Below are positions 51,795-61,005 of a stretch of DNA of 64,000 bases, piece by piece; the first letter of the stretch is position 1; the number at the start of each line of letters is the position of its first letter. The notes under the pieces are model-generated. The model saw only the letters and a list, made by a program, of their open reading frames with translations. It was not told the origin of the DNA and made no database searches. This DNA comes from an uncultured Lachnospiraceae bacterium. Lineage in GTDB: Bacteria > Bacillota > Clostridia > Lachnospirales > Lachnospiraceae. The position numbers were made by a program, and so were the translations under genes. The stretch covers positions 62,001-126,000 of the forward strand of contig CAUAFT010000010.1 in assembly GCA_958428365.1 (NCBI GenBank), written 5' to 3'.

Positions 51795-52232
51795 TCAGAC
51801 CCTTAGAGCTTTTTCCATATTTTTCTCCATCTTGAACGCCACCCTCGCCAGGGTCTGCTTTTCTTCTTCCGTAACTCCTTCAAAAATAATCTTGTGCAAT
51901 TCCACCCAGATTCCCCGAATCTCCTGTACCAGCTTATCTGCATCTTCGGTCAGGACAAAATGCACGCATCTTCGGTCCTTTTCATCGGGAATAAATACCA
52001 GAAGATTCATCTTCTGCATGTGGTCAACCGATTGGGAAATATGCCCTTTTGTGAGTTTTGTAACGGCATGAATATCCTTAGATGTATTCTTGTCCCCGCA
52101 TTTTGAGAGATAATGCAGTACTTCGATATCGACTTTTCTCAGACCATATTTTTCCCGGATCTTACAAATCCTGTTCTCCACCAACTGCTTATACTGTCCG
52201 CCATGCAGCAGAATCTCTATCTGATTTTCCAT
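51795..52232 (-). CDS. MarR-family transcriptional regulator
   Basis: A 145-residue winged-helix protein: VEVLHYLSKCGDKNTSKDIH-like HTH region (residues 38-75; VTKLTKGHISQSVDHMQKM is the recognition helix) and the wing DEKDRRCVHFVLTE. It lies between the envelope operon and the citrate synthase gene. A dyad at 52282-52299 precedes it and a similar AT-rich dyad precedes the citrate synthase promoter, so it may control both. Ligand unknown. Confidence 0.85.
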   Translation of the reverse strand: MENQIEILLHGGQYKQLVENRICKIREKYGLRKVDIEVLHYLSKCGDKNTSKDIHAVTKLTKGHISQSVDHMQKMNLLVFIPDEKDRRCVHFVLTEDADKLVQEIRGIWVELHKIIFEGVTEEEKQTLARVAFKMEKNMEKALRV

Positions 52233-52281
52233 TTTGCACCTCTGTTTGTTTTTCGATGAACACTGTATTACCGATCTTTAA

Positions 52282-52299
52282 TTGTTCATTTTTAAACAA
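52282..52299 (-). promoter_or_regulatory. Probable MarR operator
   Basis: TTGTTCATTTTTAAACAA, an imperfect palindrome of 18 bp, the size usual for MarR-family sites, about 50 nt upstream of the marR start. Confidence 0.45.
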
Positions 52300-52380
52300 A
52301 TATAGCACTGAATCTACAATTTTTCAACTGCTTCCTTCGTGTAACATCCGCACAAATTTTGCTCCTGTCGCCTTTTTTCT

Positions 52381-52596
52381 TTATTTTTTCCTGGAAGTCT
52401 GTTTTTTGGTCACAGATTTATGCGGTCTTGTGACAGCAAGTACGATAACCCCCGCACACAGGATATTCTGTACCCAGAATATGCGTCCCGAAAAATCCAT
52501 ATATGGATTATACCAATCCAGCACGCCTGCGATCATGCAAATAAAACTGCATATTACACAAATATGTAACAGAAATCCTCTGAATTTATCCATCAT
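52381..52596 (-). CDS. Small membrane protein at the end of the envelope operon
   Basis: A 71-residue protein with two membrane segments (about residues 8-27 and 38-56) and a strongly basic tail (RPHKSVTKKQTSRKK). It overlaps the phosphodiester glycosidase-like gene by 4 nt, so it is translated with it. Family not recognised. Confidence 0.6.
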   Translation of the reverse strand: MMDKFRGFLLHICVICSFICMIAGVLDWYNPYMDFSGRIFWVQNILCAGVIVLAVTRPHKSVTKKQTSRKK

Positions 52597-53570
52597 AACG
52601 CCTCCGTAATGAATATTCCATCCGGCACCTCATGCTCCGGTTTATAGGGATGATTCGCCGTCCTCTCCAAAAAAGTCATAAAGGAACAATGACCTCCATC
52701 CAGATTATATGCCGCTTTACACCCAAGCTCCTCAAATACCTTCGCCATTTCATCGAGGAACATTCCCCGCGTGCTCTCCTGTCTGCCATCCACCAATAAC
52801 AGGCAGTAATGCCCCGGTTCATAATATCCGATTGCCGTCCTTGGATGGGACTGGCGGATATAGCTCCAGGTGTTGAACGATTCCTTTGCCCTTCCATTCC
52901 CGTCTAAGAGGCTCGGTCCGAATATCCAGCTCTGATATGCCCCTCTGTTTATAAGATGCTGCAAATCAATCTGATCCGGCTCATAGATGTCCATCGTGCC
53001 GTCCCAGTTCAGCACACAGGTTTCCGCATCGGTCTGCTGATTCCTGTAGATTACGCCGTTTCTGATAATCGTTCCGTTATCCTTGTTACGATTATTGCTG
53101 TAAGAATCGCCATTTACGGAAAGCACCGCCTGCATCCTTGCAGACATATCCGACAGCTTCTCCATATAGCCTACGCCGTAGGTATCCTGTGCGAAAGCCG
53201 TCCGAAAACAGGTGATGTCTCCCACATAAATGTCGGCAAGCACATAAGAGATCTGGGTGCCGTATTTTTCATGGACACCCGCTGCAGACTTATCTGTTTT
53301 CCCCGTATCGTAGTGGCTGTAGGATAACTGAATGGACAGATCAGGGCTGGTATATGAGGTGTCTGTGGTGATAACCTCATCCGTAAATTTATCTGCGAAT
53401 TTTTCATGCCAGTCCTGGGAGTCCAAAAGCACCTGGGTATTTTGCAGGGTATCTGATTTCACCGCTTCCAACCCGTTCTGCGGAAGTTTATAATCCATAA
53501 TCCATATGCTAAGCGCAGCCACTGAGGCTATCGTAAAATCCGCGAGCATCCATAAAATCTTTCTTTTCAT
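52593..53570 (-). CDS. Phosphodiester glycosidase (NAGPA) family exopolysaccharide protein
   Basis: A 325-residue protein with an N-terminal membrane anchor (residues 7-25) and an extracellular NAGPA domain (about 110-322). The conserved stretches are AVLSVNGDSYSN, GVIYRNQ, HPRTAIGYYEPGHYCLLLVD and AYNLDGGHCSFM. Mammalian NAGPA removes GlcNAc from phosphodiesters; bacterial homologues act on wall or exopolymers. It overlaps the GT2-GtrA gene by 4 nt upstream, which suggests that it processes a product of that enzyme. Confidence 0.77.
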   Translation of the reverse strand: MKRKILWMLADFTIASVAALSIWIMDYKLPQNGLEAVKSDTLQNTQVLLDSQDWHEKFADKFTDEVITTDTSYTSPDLSIQLSYSHYDTGKTDKSAAGVHEKYGTQISYVLADIYVGDITCFRTAFAQDTYGVGYMEKLSDMSARMQAVLSVNGDSYSNNRNKDNGTIIRNGVIYRNQQTDAETCVLNWDGTMDIYEPDQIDLQHLINRGAYQSWIFGPSLLDGNGRAKESFNTWSYIRQSHPRTAIGYYEPGHYCLLLVDGRQESTRGMFLDEMAKVFEELGCKAAYNLDGGHCSFMTFLERTANHPYKPEHEVPDGIFITEAL

Positions 53571-54628
53571 ACTCCAACCTTCTTACTTACAAAACCTAAT
53601 CCTCTCTCATTTCGAAAGATCACACAGCTTTGTGCCAGCCAGCTTAAAAGAAACAGCAGACATTCCGTCAGAAGCTTCGCCGGATATACGGAAAAATGCA
53701 ATATGTGCACAAACATTTCCAAAATGATACTGTTCATCGCCAGCAGGAATCCTGCCAGAAGAAAATAACCGGCAGCCGTGCTTATCTTTTTGCCCGTATG
53801 GAACACAAAGCGGCAATTCACAGAATAATTGTAAAATGCGCTGACAAGCCTTGCCGCAATATTTGCCAGGAGCATACAGACCGCCGTATGGGGCAAAAAA
53901 AGCATAAGCATCGAAAACAACAGGTAATCCAAAACAAAACTGGAAAACGAGGAGAGGGTAAATCGCAAAATACCCCTGTAAATTCTCAAAGAATCCCAAA
54001 ATACCCGGAAATGGGAATTGGAATTATTTTTATCCTGGTAGACCGTATGGATGGGAACCTCTGCGATGGAAATGCCCAGTTTTACAAAAGACAACAGAAC
54101 ATTCATTTCGTATTCATACCTGTCTCCCTCCACTTTTAACATTTCCGTGACCAATTCCGGTCCAAATGCGCGCAGCCCAGTCTGGGTATCCGATATGTCC
54201 GCACCGCTTGCAAATTTGAAAACCATTCTTGTGATCTGATTTCCCAATCTGGATTTTAACGGCATCTCTTTTCCCACATTCCTGACGCCGAGAACCAGCG
54301 TATTCCTATGTGTTCTCGAAAATTCCGACAGCTTTACCAGATCCTCCGTCAGATGCTGTCCGTCCGCATCCATGATCCCGATCACATCACAGTCCCATAC
54401 TTCGTTTTTTATATAGAGCAGGGCTGTCTTGATCGCCGCTCCCTTTCCACGATTTTCCGGATGTCTGAGGACAACACAGGTATCTCTCACCCTGGCAAAT
54501 ACCGGCTCATACTCCCCGTCGCTGCCGTCGTCTACGACGATAATCCGATACCCGCATGTCCAAAGCTGATCCACGATCACTGCCAATGTCTGATCCGGCT
54601 TATATGCCGGAATGATTACAGCCGTCAT
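53567..54628 (-). CDS. Glycosyltransferase family 2 fused to GtrA-like domain
   Basis: A 353-residue two-domain membrane protein. Residues 1-215 form a GT2 domain (PAYKPDQTLAVIVDQLW, VVDDGSDGE, DVIGIMDADGQH), like polyprenyl-phosphate glycosyltransferases. Residues 225-345 hold four membrane segments of GtrA type (RFTLSSFSSFVLDYLLFSML, CRFVFH). Such proteins load a sugar onto undecaprenyl phosphate and flip it across the membrane. It fits the operon theme of lipid-carrier handling. Confidence 0.87.
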   Translation of the reverse strand: MTAVIIPAYKPDQTLAVIVDQLWTCGYRIIVVDDGSDGEYEPVFARVRDTCVVLRHPENRGKGAAIKTALLYIKNEVWDCDVIGIMDADGQHLTEDLVKLSEFSRTHRNTLVLGVRNVGKEMPLKSRLGNQITRMVFKFASGADISDTQTGLRAFGPELVTEMLKVEGDRYEYEMNVLLSFVKLGISIAEVPIHTVYQDKNNSNSHFRVFWDSLRIYRGILRFTLSSFSSFVLDYLLFSMLMLFLPHTAVCMLLANIAARLVSAFYNYSVNCRFVFHTGKKISTAAGYFLLAGFLLAMNSIILEMFVHILHFSVYPAKLLTECLLFLLSWLAQSCVIFRNERGLGFVSKKVGV

Positions 54629-54658
54629 ACGCCATCTCCTCCTTTTCTTCTCAGTCTC

Positions 54659-55531
54659 TTATTTCTGTCTGCTTACCGATAGCTTCTGTAACCCAAATAC
54701 CAACGCAACGCCTGCGACAGCCGCAAGGATATGGAAGTTCCCAATTCCCAGAGGGTCCTGCGGTATCTCCAGTGTTGCCGGTCCCTTAACAATGGCATAA
54801 AAGGAACCGATCATCATTCCCAGAATCATATAGACCGTCTGGGGGCGGAATCTTTCAAGGCATGCTTTGATTGCCTTCACTACCGTTACGGCTCCTGTAA
54901 GTACGCCGCATCCAAAAAACATCAGACACGGGATATAGGAAAAGTCCAGTGACAGAACTCCCTTTACCGCCGTAATCACCGGAATATAAGCCCCGAATAT
55001 CAAAAGCAGGGTGGAGCCGGATATCCCCGGAAGAAACATAGCGGAGATCGCGATCATCCCAATAAAGAACAGCCTGACTGCCATTGGGACGGAAAACTGC
55101 CCCAGATCCATAGAAGCGCCGCCTATCCTCCCATTTGCCACAGTAACACCCACAACAACCGCCAGCCCGATAAAACAAAAGACAAGGCTTCTCGGTTCCT
55201 TTTGCAGACTGTCTTTTTCCTCTTCTACGATCAGCGGGATTGCTCCGAAAATAAATCCCAGAAACAGGGAACTGACCACATAAATATGACTCTCAAATAA
55301 TGCCGACAAAAGCAGTACCGCCATTGCCATACCGATTACCCAGCCAATCCCCAGCCTTACCAGATACCTCGCCGCATTTTTTCTCTCTTTCATATTTCCA
55401 AACGCCAGATCATGGATCGAACCGATAAACCTGTCATAAAATCCCATAATAAACGCTATCGTCCCGCCGGATACCCCCGGCACGCTGTCTGCCAGCGCCA
55501 TACAAAAACCATTGATTCCATCTTTTAACAT
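54659..55531 (-). CDS. DUF368 protein, undecaprenyl-phosphate translocase family (PopT-like)
   Basis: A 290-residue protein with about eight membrane segments. It starts with GFCMALADSVPGVSGGTIAF, the first of two such motifs (second MFLPGISGSTLLLIFG), which define DUF368. Members of this family were shown to bring undecaprenyl phosphate back to the inner face for reuse. It stands in the same operon as a DedA-superfamily protein and a PAP2 phosphatase, giving several candidates for the carrier-recycling path. Confidence 0.85.
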   Translation of the reverse strand: MLKDGINGFCMALADSVPGVSGGTIAFIMGFYDRFIGSIHDLAFGNMKERKNAARYLVRLGIGWVIGMAMAVLLLSALFESHIYVVSSLFLGFIFGAIPLIVEEEKDSLQKEPRSLVFCFIGLAVVVGVTVANGRIGGASMDLGQFSVPMAVRLFFIGMIAISAMFLPGISGSTLLLIFGAYIPVITAVKGVLSLDFSYIPCLMFFGCGVLTGAVTVVKAIKACLERFRPQTVYMILGMMIGSFYAIVKGPATLEIPQDPLGIGNFHILAAVAGVALVFGLQKLSVSRQK

Positions 55532-55556
55532 ACAAACAAAACCTCCTGCATGAAAT

Positions 55557-56261
55557 TTATTGCTTCATTCTTGCCGTCAACGCCGCTGCATTTGCCACAC
55601 TCATCCGCGACAGGATAGCGGCTCGCTGATCCGGGGTAAGATTCTCCAGTATCCTGACGATCAAATCCTCCTGATCCGGCATCATACTGTCAAATACTTT
55701 TGCCGCGTCTTTCGGCTTCATGGAAGAGTACGTATCCGCATAATCCTGCAAAGCCGCCTGCGCCTGCGCCTCTTCCTCTGCCTTAGCTTCCGCTTCCTCC
55801 TCTGCTTCTGCCTCCGCTTCCGCTTCTGCCTCTGCCTCCGCTTTTGCCTGCTCATCCGCTTCCGCCTGCGCCTCCGCTTCCGCCTCTGCTTCTGCTTCCG
55901 CCTGTTCTTCCGCCTGCGCCTCTGCTTCCGCCTTGGCTTCTTCTTCCGCCTGTTGTTGTTCCGCCGCCAGCTCAGACGCATTTTTTTCCTGCATTTCTGC
56001 CGGAAGAATCCTCCGCAAAACGGGAACATCGGAGATCACCGGTGCAAGCACTTCACTTGCAATCCCCCCTGCGTTAAGTTTCACCATTCCTACAAAGCCT
56101 CCAAGCAACACCGCCATAATCAGGAAAAATACCGCCGCACAGATGAGCCTTCCCTTCGTCGTACTGCCATTCAGCTCGTCCAGCTCCTCCTGCATCTGCC
56201 TTTTTTTCTGTTTCAGCTCCGCAATTTTTTCTTTTTCTTCTTCTTTCATCTCTTTTTTCAT
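55557..56261 (-). CDS. Membrane protein with Ala/Glu-rich coiled coil and MgtE-N/MotE-like domain
   Basis: A 234-residue protein: charged coiled coil (residues 1-35), one membrane segment (about 42-66), a short extracytoplasmic stretch, then a long Glu-Ala repeat (about 100-170) and a C-terminal MgtE-N-like domain (PKDAAKVFDSMMPDQED, LTPDQRAAILSRM), as in the flagellar chaperone MotE. No flagellar genes are close, so it may be a paralogue used elsewhere. Start ATG 56261 is 10 nt after GGAGG; an ATG three codons earlier is too close to it. Confidence 0.65.
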   Translation of the reverse strand: MKKEMKEEEKEKIAELKQKKRQMQEELDELNGSTTKGRLICAAVFFLIMAVLLGGFVGMVKLNAGGIASEVLAPVISDVPVLRRILPAEMQEKNASELAAEQQQAEEEAKAEAEAQAEEQAEAEAEAEAEAQAEADEQAKAEAEAEAEAEAEAEEEAEAKAEEEAQAQAALQDYADTYSSMKPKDAAKVFDSMMPDQEDLIVRILENLTPDQRAAILSRMSVANAAALTARMKQ

Positions 56262-56296
56262 GTGTCCCATTCCTCCTTCTACACCGCTTCTTTCCT

Positions 56297-56842
56297 CTAT
56301 GCAGACACGTGGAACCGTCCATGCAGTTTCTTTTCCGCCGCTCTTACCAGCATATTTCCAAGCCAGCCAAGCATAATCCCGATCAGAGCTCCCGCAAACA
56401 CATCCGTCGGATAATGCACATAGAGATAGAGACGCGAAAAACCGATTACTGCCGCCAGGATAAAAGCGGGAATCCCAAGCCGGCTCCTGCCAAAAAACAG
56501 CGCTGAGGCTGCGGCGAAGGAAGAGCCGGTGTGCCCGGATGGGAAGGAAAAACCTCCCGGATGCGGGATCAAAAGCTGTACCGCCTCATTTACATCACAG
56601 GGACGTATCCTTCCCACAAAGGGTTTCAACAGTACATTACAGCAAAGCACCTCCATCCCAAGGCTCACCGCCATTGCGGCTCCCGCCCTCCTGGTCTTTG
56701 GAAACACAAGCAGAAGCAGGGAGCAGGCAATCCAGAGGGTACCTCCATCCCCAAGCTTCGTGACAAGGGGCATTACCGCATCAAGCAGGTCACAGCGCAG
56801 ATATGATTGAATAAAATCTAAAATTCCAAGTTCGACTCTCAA
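56297..56842 (-). CDS. PAP2-family phosphatase (UppP/BcrC-like)
   Basis: A 181-residue membrane phosphatase with the three PAP2 motifs: KPFVGRIRP near residue 72, PSGHTGS near 99 and SRLYLYVHYPTDV near 133. Such enzymes remove phosphate from undecaprenyl pyrophosphate or from phosphatidic acid or phosphatidylglycerol phosphate. The operon partners favour the undecaprenyl role. Five or six membrane segments. Confidence 0.88.
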   Translation of the reverse strand: MRVELGILDFIQSYLRCDLLDAVMPLVTKLGDGGTLWIACSLLLLVFPKTRRAGAAMAVSLGMEVLCCNVLLKPFVGRIRPCDVNEAVQLLIPHPGGFSFPSGHTGSSFAAASALFFGRSRLGIPAFILAAVIGFSRLYLYVHYPTDVFAGALIGIMLGWLGNMLVRAAEKKLHGRFHVSA

Positions 56843-56872
56843 AGCAGAGATACCTCCATTCTTTTACTGATT

Positions 56873-57880
56873 CTAAGCCTCTAAAAATCCCTCCGTCCGG
56901 TAAATCTCCTTCAGTCTTTCCCCGACAGCCCTGAAATTACGGGTTTTTGCAACATCCCTTCCCTCATGGGAAAGACCGGGCAATGTCTCATGGAGTAACC
57001 CGCGGATCAAATACTCAAAATCCTCCACGGTATCCGCCTTATACACATTTTCACCATGTACAAGCCAGCCGTCATATACCGGAATATCCCGAATAACCGC
57101 CGGTATTCCACAGGAGAGCGCCTCCAGCACGGCGATTCCTTCCGTCTCTTCCTTACTTAAAAATGCAAACACATCCGCACCGCAGTAGGCGTCCCGAAGC
57201 TCCTTTTGCTCCACATAACCGGCAAACCTGAGATTGTCAGGAGCGCTCCCCATCGCGGCCCGCACAGCCTTCGGCAGCAAGGACGGCTCCGTATATCCGA
57301 ACCAGAAAAAACAGACGTCCGGCATCCTCTTCGCAAGCTCAATATAGTCAAAGACCCCTTTTCTTTCAATCGTATGTCCCACGGAAATTACCACTTGATC
57401 CTCCTCTGCCAGGCAATACCGTCTTCGGAATACAGCCCTTCTCTTTTTGCATGGACGAAATCTGTCCGTATCGACTCCATTGGAAATACTGTATATGTTT
57501 TTATGCAGTCCATAGCTTTCCAGAATCCCCTTAGAATACTCCGTCGGCGTCAGAATCACATCCCCAAGACTGTAGCAAAGCATGATCCATCTTTTAAACA
57601 ATGGGGCTAACGTATTAGAACCCCGGAAAGAGCGCCTGAAATCCTCCATCGTGGAATGGGCGTAATATATGACCTTCGCACCCCTAAACTTCGCTTTTAA
57701 AGCGGCAATGAACGAATCAGGGAATACGGTATTGATATGGACAATTTCCGTATCCTTTTCAAACCGCGTATCCATTTTGATATCCGCCGCTTCCAACGCT
57801 TTCTTCTGGTGTAAGATCGCCTGTCCCACACCGCTTTTCCTTACAATTTTCAAACCGCCCGTATATAAATAAACTGACAT
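56873..57880 (-). CDS. GT4 glycosyltransferase, CpoA-like glycolipid synthase
   Basis: A 335-residue GT4 enzyme. The N-terminus (YLYTGGLKIVRKSGVGQAI) resembles streptococcal CpoA, which adds the second sugar to glucosyl-diacylglycerol. The donor site has SVGHTIERKGV and the E-x7-E motif in KEETEGIAVLEALSCGIP. It acts on the inner face of the membrane. The other GT4 of the operon (58487) would make its substrate. Confidence 0.8.
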   Translation of the reverse strand: MSVYLYTGGLKIVRKSGVGQAILHQKKALEAADIKMDTRFEKDTEIVHINTVFPDSFIAALKAKFRGAKVIYYAHSTMEDFRRSFRGSNTLAPLFKRWIMLCYSLGDVILTPTEYSKGILESYGLHKNIYSISNGVDTDRFRPCKKRRAVFRRRYCLAEEDQVVISVGHTIERKGVFDYIELAKRMPDVCFFWFGYTEPSLLPKAVRAAMGSAPDNLRFAGYVEQKELRDAYCGADVFAFLSKEETEGIAVLEALSCGIPAVIRDIPVYDGWLVHGENVYKADTVEDFEYLIRGLLHETLPGLSHEGRDVAKTRNFRAVGERLKEIYRTEGFLEA

Positions 57881-57896
57881 ACATACCTCCTTTTTT

Positions 57897-58490
57897 CTAC
57901 AATACTGTAAGAAGCCTGTCCCATGCGGTATTCAAAAGCAGACTATATAACAGGATCGCAAAAGGCTTTCCCAGCAAAATAACAGAAACAAATTTCTGCC
58001 AGGACATGGCGGTGGTGCCTGCCAGATAACACAAAAAGTCATCCGGGGCGACCGGCAGGAAGATTGCCAGTGCAAACAGCCTTTCAAAGCGTTTTTTATC
58101 CTCTGTCCAACCGTCATATTTTTCTAACAGCTTCTGTCCGAACAGCTTAGGCAAAAGCGGACGCCCACAGCCCTTTGCGAGTGAGAAGGCGAGAACGGAA
58201 CCAATACAGATTCCTATGTAATTGTACAAAAAGCCCTTTCCCGGACCAAAGAGGAGCACCCCTGCCAGGCAGCTGACGCCGCCCGGAAGAATCGGGAGTA
58301 CCACCTGAACCACCTGAAGTAAGACGAAGAGAATCTTAGCCATTACTCCAAATCCGGTTACGGTGTCCTCCATTACCTGGCGTGAAGTGAATACGCCGCT
58401 TCTAAATCCCCAAACCGCTAACAGTATACATCCGGCAAGACCCGCCAGGGAAACAACCCGCAAAACATTCTGTGATAATACCGTTTTCAT
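57897..58490 (-). CDS. VTT-domain membrane protein (TVP38/TMEM64, DedA superfamily)
   Basis: A 197-residue protein with about five membrane segments and the VTT core (PGGVSCLAGVLLFGPGKGFL, NYIGICIGSVLAFSLAKGCG). A conserved Arg lies in CGRPLLPKLFG. DedA relatives (for example UptA) transport undecaprenyl phosphate; TVP38 members are less studied. It overlaps the upstream GT4 gene by 4 nt. Confidence 0.83.
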   Translation of the reverse strand: MKTVLSQNVLRVVSLAGLAGCILLAVWGFRSGVFTSRQVMEDTVTGFGVMAKILFVLLQVVQVVLPILPGGVSCLAGVLLFGPGKGFLYNYIGICIGSVLAFSLAKGCGRPLLPKLFGQKLLEKYDGWTEDKKRFERLFALAIFLPVAPDDFLCYLAGTTAMSWQKFVSVILLGKPFAILLYSLLLNTAWDRLLTVL

Positions 58491-59662
58491 GCCGACGCCT
58501 CCTGTTTTAACATCTGACGCAGTACGATCTGTTCCCGGTAGACCTGCTCTGCATTTTCTGCAAAAGAGGAAATGGAAAATCCTCTGCCGATTCGGGCTGC
58601 TTCGCAGGATAATTCAGACCGGATCCCGGGATTCTCCAAAAATATTTTCAGCCTGTCTGAAAATTCCTCCTCCGTTCCATACTGCCATCCATTCACCCCA
58701 TCCAGAAGAACTCCCCGCAGACACTCATCCCTCCGGCAAAGCATCGGAAGTCCACAGGAAAGCGCCTCCAGATAGGTAAGTCCCTGCGTCTCACTGGCAG
58801 ATGCACTGACAAACAGATCAGCGGCATGGTAATAACGGCCGACTTCCTCCGGAGGCACCATTCCGGTAAAAATTACCTGACCGCCAAGTCCCAGGGACTC
58901 CGCCTGCCGCTCTAGTTCCCGGCGGCAGGGACCGTCGCCTACAATCAGCAGTGTAACCGCCTCATGCCGGAAACCAAAAACCGCTTTCAGAAGCTCCCCG
59001 CAATTCTTCTCCTTTGCCAGACGCCCGACAAATACCAGAACCGTATGCCCTGTAGGAATCCCTAATTTTTCTCTCATTGCTTCCCGGCCGGCGTCCCCAC
59101 CCTGCGGCTGGAACCGCTCCTGTTCGATCCCGGTAGGGACAACGCAGACTGGCTGAAAAACATGGTAATCACAAAGCAGATTTTTTACCTTCTGCGTCGG
59201 TGCGATCAGACAGTCTGTCTGCGCGGCAATGTGCCGTGTCAGGGTCTTTACCATTTTCCGTCCCCATTGTTTGCTGGGTGAAAAATAGTGGGTATAATTT
59301 TCATAAACCGTATGATAGGTATGAATAAGGGGAACGTCCAGACGCACCGCTATTTTTCTTGCCAGCAGGAAGGTGCTGAACTCACAGTTTGAATGGACGA
59401 CGTCCGGTCTCCATTCCAGCAGTTCCCTTATCTCTTTTTTTGACAAAGCAGCACGCAGCCTGGCGCCCGGATAGACAATCCCCGCAGGAAGCGATCCAAT
59501 ATAGGTCACGCCGTCTTGCACATAAGAGCGGTGCGTCTGCGACAGGGTCAATATCCTTACTTCGTGACCTCTCTCTTTCAGACCCTTGCTTAGATTCAGA
59601 ACCGAAGCAACAACGCCATTGACTGCCGGTATGTACCAGTCGGATGTCAAAAGGATTTTCAT
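58487..59662 (-). CDS. GT4 glycosyltransferase, diacylglycerol glucosyltransferase-like
   Basis: A 391-residue GT4 enzyme. The N-lobe starts MKILLTSDWYIPAVNGV and has THYFSPSKQWGRKMVKTLTR, typical of the 1,2-diacylglycerol 3-alpha-glucosyltransferase group; C-lobe FVGRLAKEKN and SETQGLTYLEALSCGLP give the nucleotide-sugar and catalytic Glu sites. Its product would be the substrate of the CpoA-like enzyme two genes downstream. Together they make membrane glycolipids or lipoteichoic acid anchors. Confidence 0.83.
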   Translation of the reverse strand: MKILLTSDWYIPAVNGVVASVLNLSKGLKERGHEVRILTLSQTHRSYVQDGVTYIGSLPAGIVYPGARLRAALSKKEIRELLEWRPDVVHSNCEFSTFLLARKIAVRLDVPLIHTYHTVYENYTHYFSPSKQWGRKMVKTLTRHIAAQTDCLIAPTQKVKNLLCDYHVFQPVCVVPTGIEQERFQPQGGDAGREAMREKLGIPTGHTVLVFVGRLAKEKNCGELLKAVFGFRHEAVTLLIVGDGPCRRELERQAESLGLGGQVIFTGMVPPEEVGRYYHAADLFVSASASETQGLTYLEALSCGLPMLCRRDECLRGVLLDGVNGWQYGTEEEFSDRLKIFLENPGIRSELSCEAARIGRGFSISSFAENAEQVYREQIVLRQMLKQEASA

Positions 59663-59674
59663 AGCGCATCCCTC

Positions 59675-60241
59675 CTAAGCAGAAGCCTCTTTTTTCTTTC
59701 CACGTTTTCGTCCTAACACAATCGTCGCCCCGGCGAGCAGGATGGGCATCACCCCAGCCACACAGAACACCAGTCCCCGGTGAAGATTTGTATTGGAAAT
59801 CATGTTTATTCCCAGGGACGGAGCCGCATATACCCGGTTCAACGCATAGTCAGCCACATTTGCGACTAACTGAAAATTTCCCACATACATAATGCGAAGC
59901 GGAATCCGGATCGTTGCCGTTTCTCCCGGCTGCAAAGATTTGATCGTTCTTGTCTGGTAGGAATCCGGCCCAAATTCATCCATCGGAAACGATTGCTTCC
60001 TCTCTTCGTCCACCACCGTCAAAAAGCAGTTCAGATTCGTCTGCTCGGCATCTGAAAGATTCGTCACCGCAATTTCCACATCTCCTTCATAGATTGGCAC
60101 GGACTCTATCCTCTCCGGCGATAAAATCTCTACTTTCAGTTCATCACCGCCTGTTTTTTCTACCGCCAGAGCCTTGGTACTTCCAAATGAAAATATAAGC
60201 GCTCCGGTCAATATGAAAGCTCTTAAAATATTTTTTATCAT
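59675..60241 (-). CDS. Exported membrane-anchored protein with a NEW3/CARDB-like domain
   Basis: A 188-residue protein with a signal peptide (residues 1-27, ALA at the cleavage site), one beta-sandwich-like domain (LKVEILSPERIESVPIYEGD, SLQPGETATIRIPLRI) and a C-terminal membrane segment (about 157-177) with a basic end (RKRGKKK). Such folds often accompany ABC-2 transporters. It follows the permease after 5 nt. Family assignment is approximate. Confidence 0.6.
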   Translation of the reverse strand: MIKNILRAFILTGALIFSFGSTKALAVEKTGGDELKVEILSPERIESVPIYEGDVEIAVTNLSDAEQTNLNCFLTVVDEERKQSFPMDEFGPDSYQTRTIKSLQPGETATIRIPLRIMYVGNFQLVANVADYALNRVYAAPSLGINMISNTNLHRGLVFCVAGVMPILLAGATIVLGRKRGKKKEASA

Positions 60242-60246
60242 CTTAT

Positions 60247-61005
60247 TTACCGTTCTCCTTTCAAAGCAATTCTCTCACTGACAAAATACAGCGCGCCCAG
60301 GGATACCGCCGCAAACAGCAGTAATGGCAGGATATAATTTCCAAGCGTCCAAAATGAAACCCTGTCTGTCAGCATCCTCGTCATCATGTTAAAGCAGCAG
60401 GCAACCGGATCGATCTTCAGGATAAAAAGCCCAACCGCCGACAGCTTGAATATTCCCTGAATCATTGCAGGAAGCGTAAGGATAATCATAATCAGGATGG
60501 AGGTCAGCACCGATGCCTTCGAGCTTTTCATAAGTATGGACAATATCATAGAGATTGCAACAAAGGCGAAGAGGAGCAAAAATCCTCCAAAAAAGGTGAT
60601 GAAAACTGCCTGTATCCCGATTCCTGAGCCAAGCCCGATTGCCGCCAGATACGGAACGGACGCTATATAGAGGATCGCCCCGATCAGTATCACCCCCAGA
60701 TATTTGGCAAATGCAATATTCTTCTTTGAAATCGGTGTCAGAAGAAGGCTCTCCAACGTGTTTTCCTCCCGCTCTGCAATCATACTGGACGCCCCCAGCA
60801 CCATAGATACCGTCAGCGTAAGGAATAATACCGCCTTGATCGCATACTGCAAAATATCATTCTGTGCCAGCACGCTGCCTTCTTTAATCGTCATAACAAG
60901 GATACACAGCGCCGTCAGAATCCCTGATACGGCAACCACTATCCATAGTCCCTTGCTGTCGTAAAGGCTTTCGTGAAATTCTTTTTTGATCATATGCTTA
61001 TTCAT
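60247..61005 (-). CDS. ABC-2 type permease
   Basis: A 252-residue permease with six membrane segments (first at about residues 20-41). SMIAEREENTLESLLLTPIS is the classic ABC-2 loop near residue 73. It overlaps the ATPase gene by 8 nt. Its relatives export lipids, antibiotics or polymers. Confidence 0.85.
   Translation of the reverse strand: MNKHMIKKEFHESLYDSKGLWIVVAVSGILTALCILVMTIKEGSVLAQNDILQYAIKAVLFLTLTVSMVLGASSMIAEREENTLESLLLTPISKKNIAFAKYLGVILIGAILYIASVPYLAAIGLGSGIGIQAVFITFFGGFLLLFAFVAISMILSILMKSSKASVLTSILIMIILTLPAMIQGIFKLSAVGLFILKIDPVACCFNMMTRMLTDRVSFWTLGNYILPLLLFAAVSLGALYFVSERIALKGER

Noticed and set aside
55560..56414. Long plus-strand frames opposite the Ala/Glu repeat gene
   Set aside because: They are shadows of the repetitive GC-skewed codons of the minus-strand gene and give Arg/Leu/Phe low-complexity protein.
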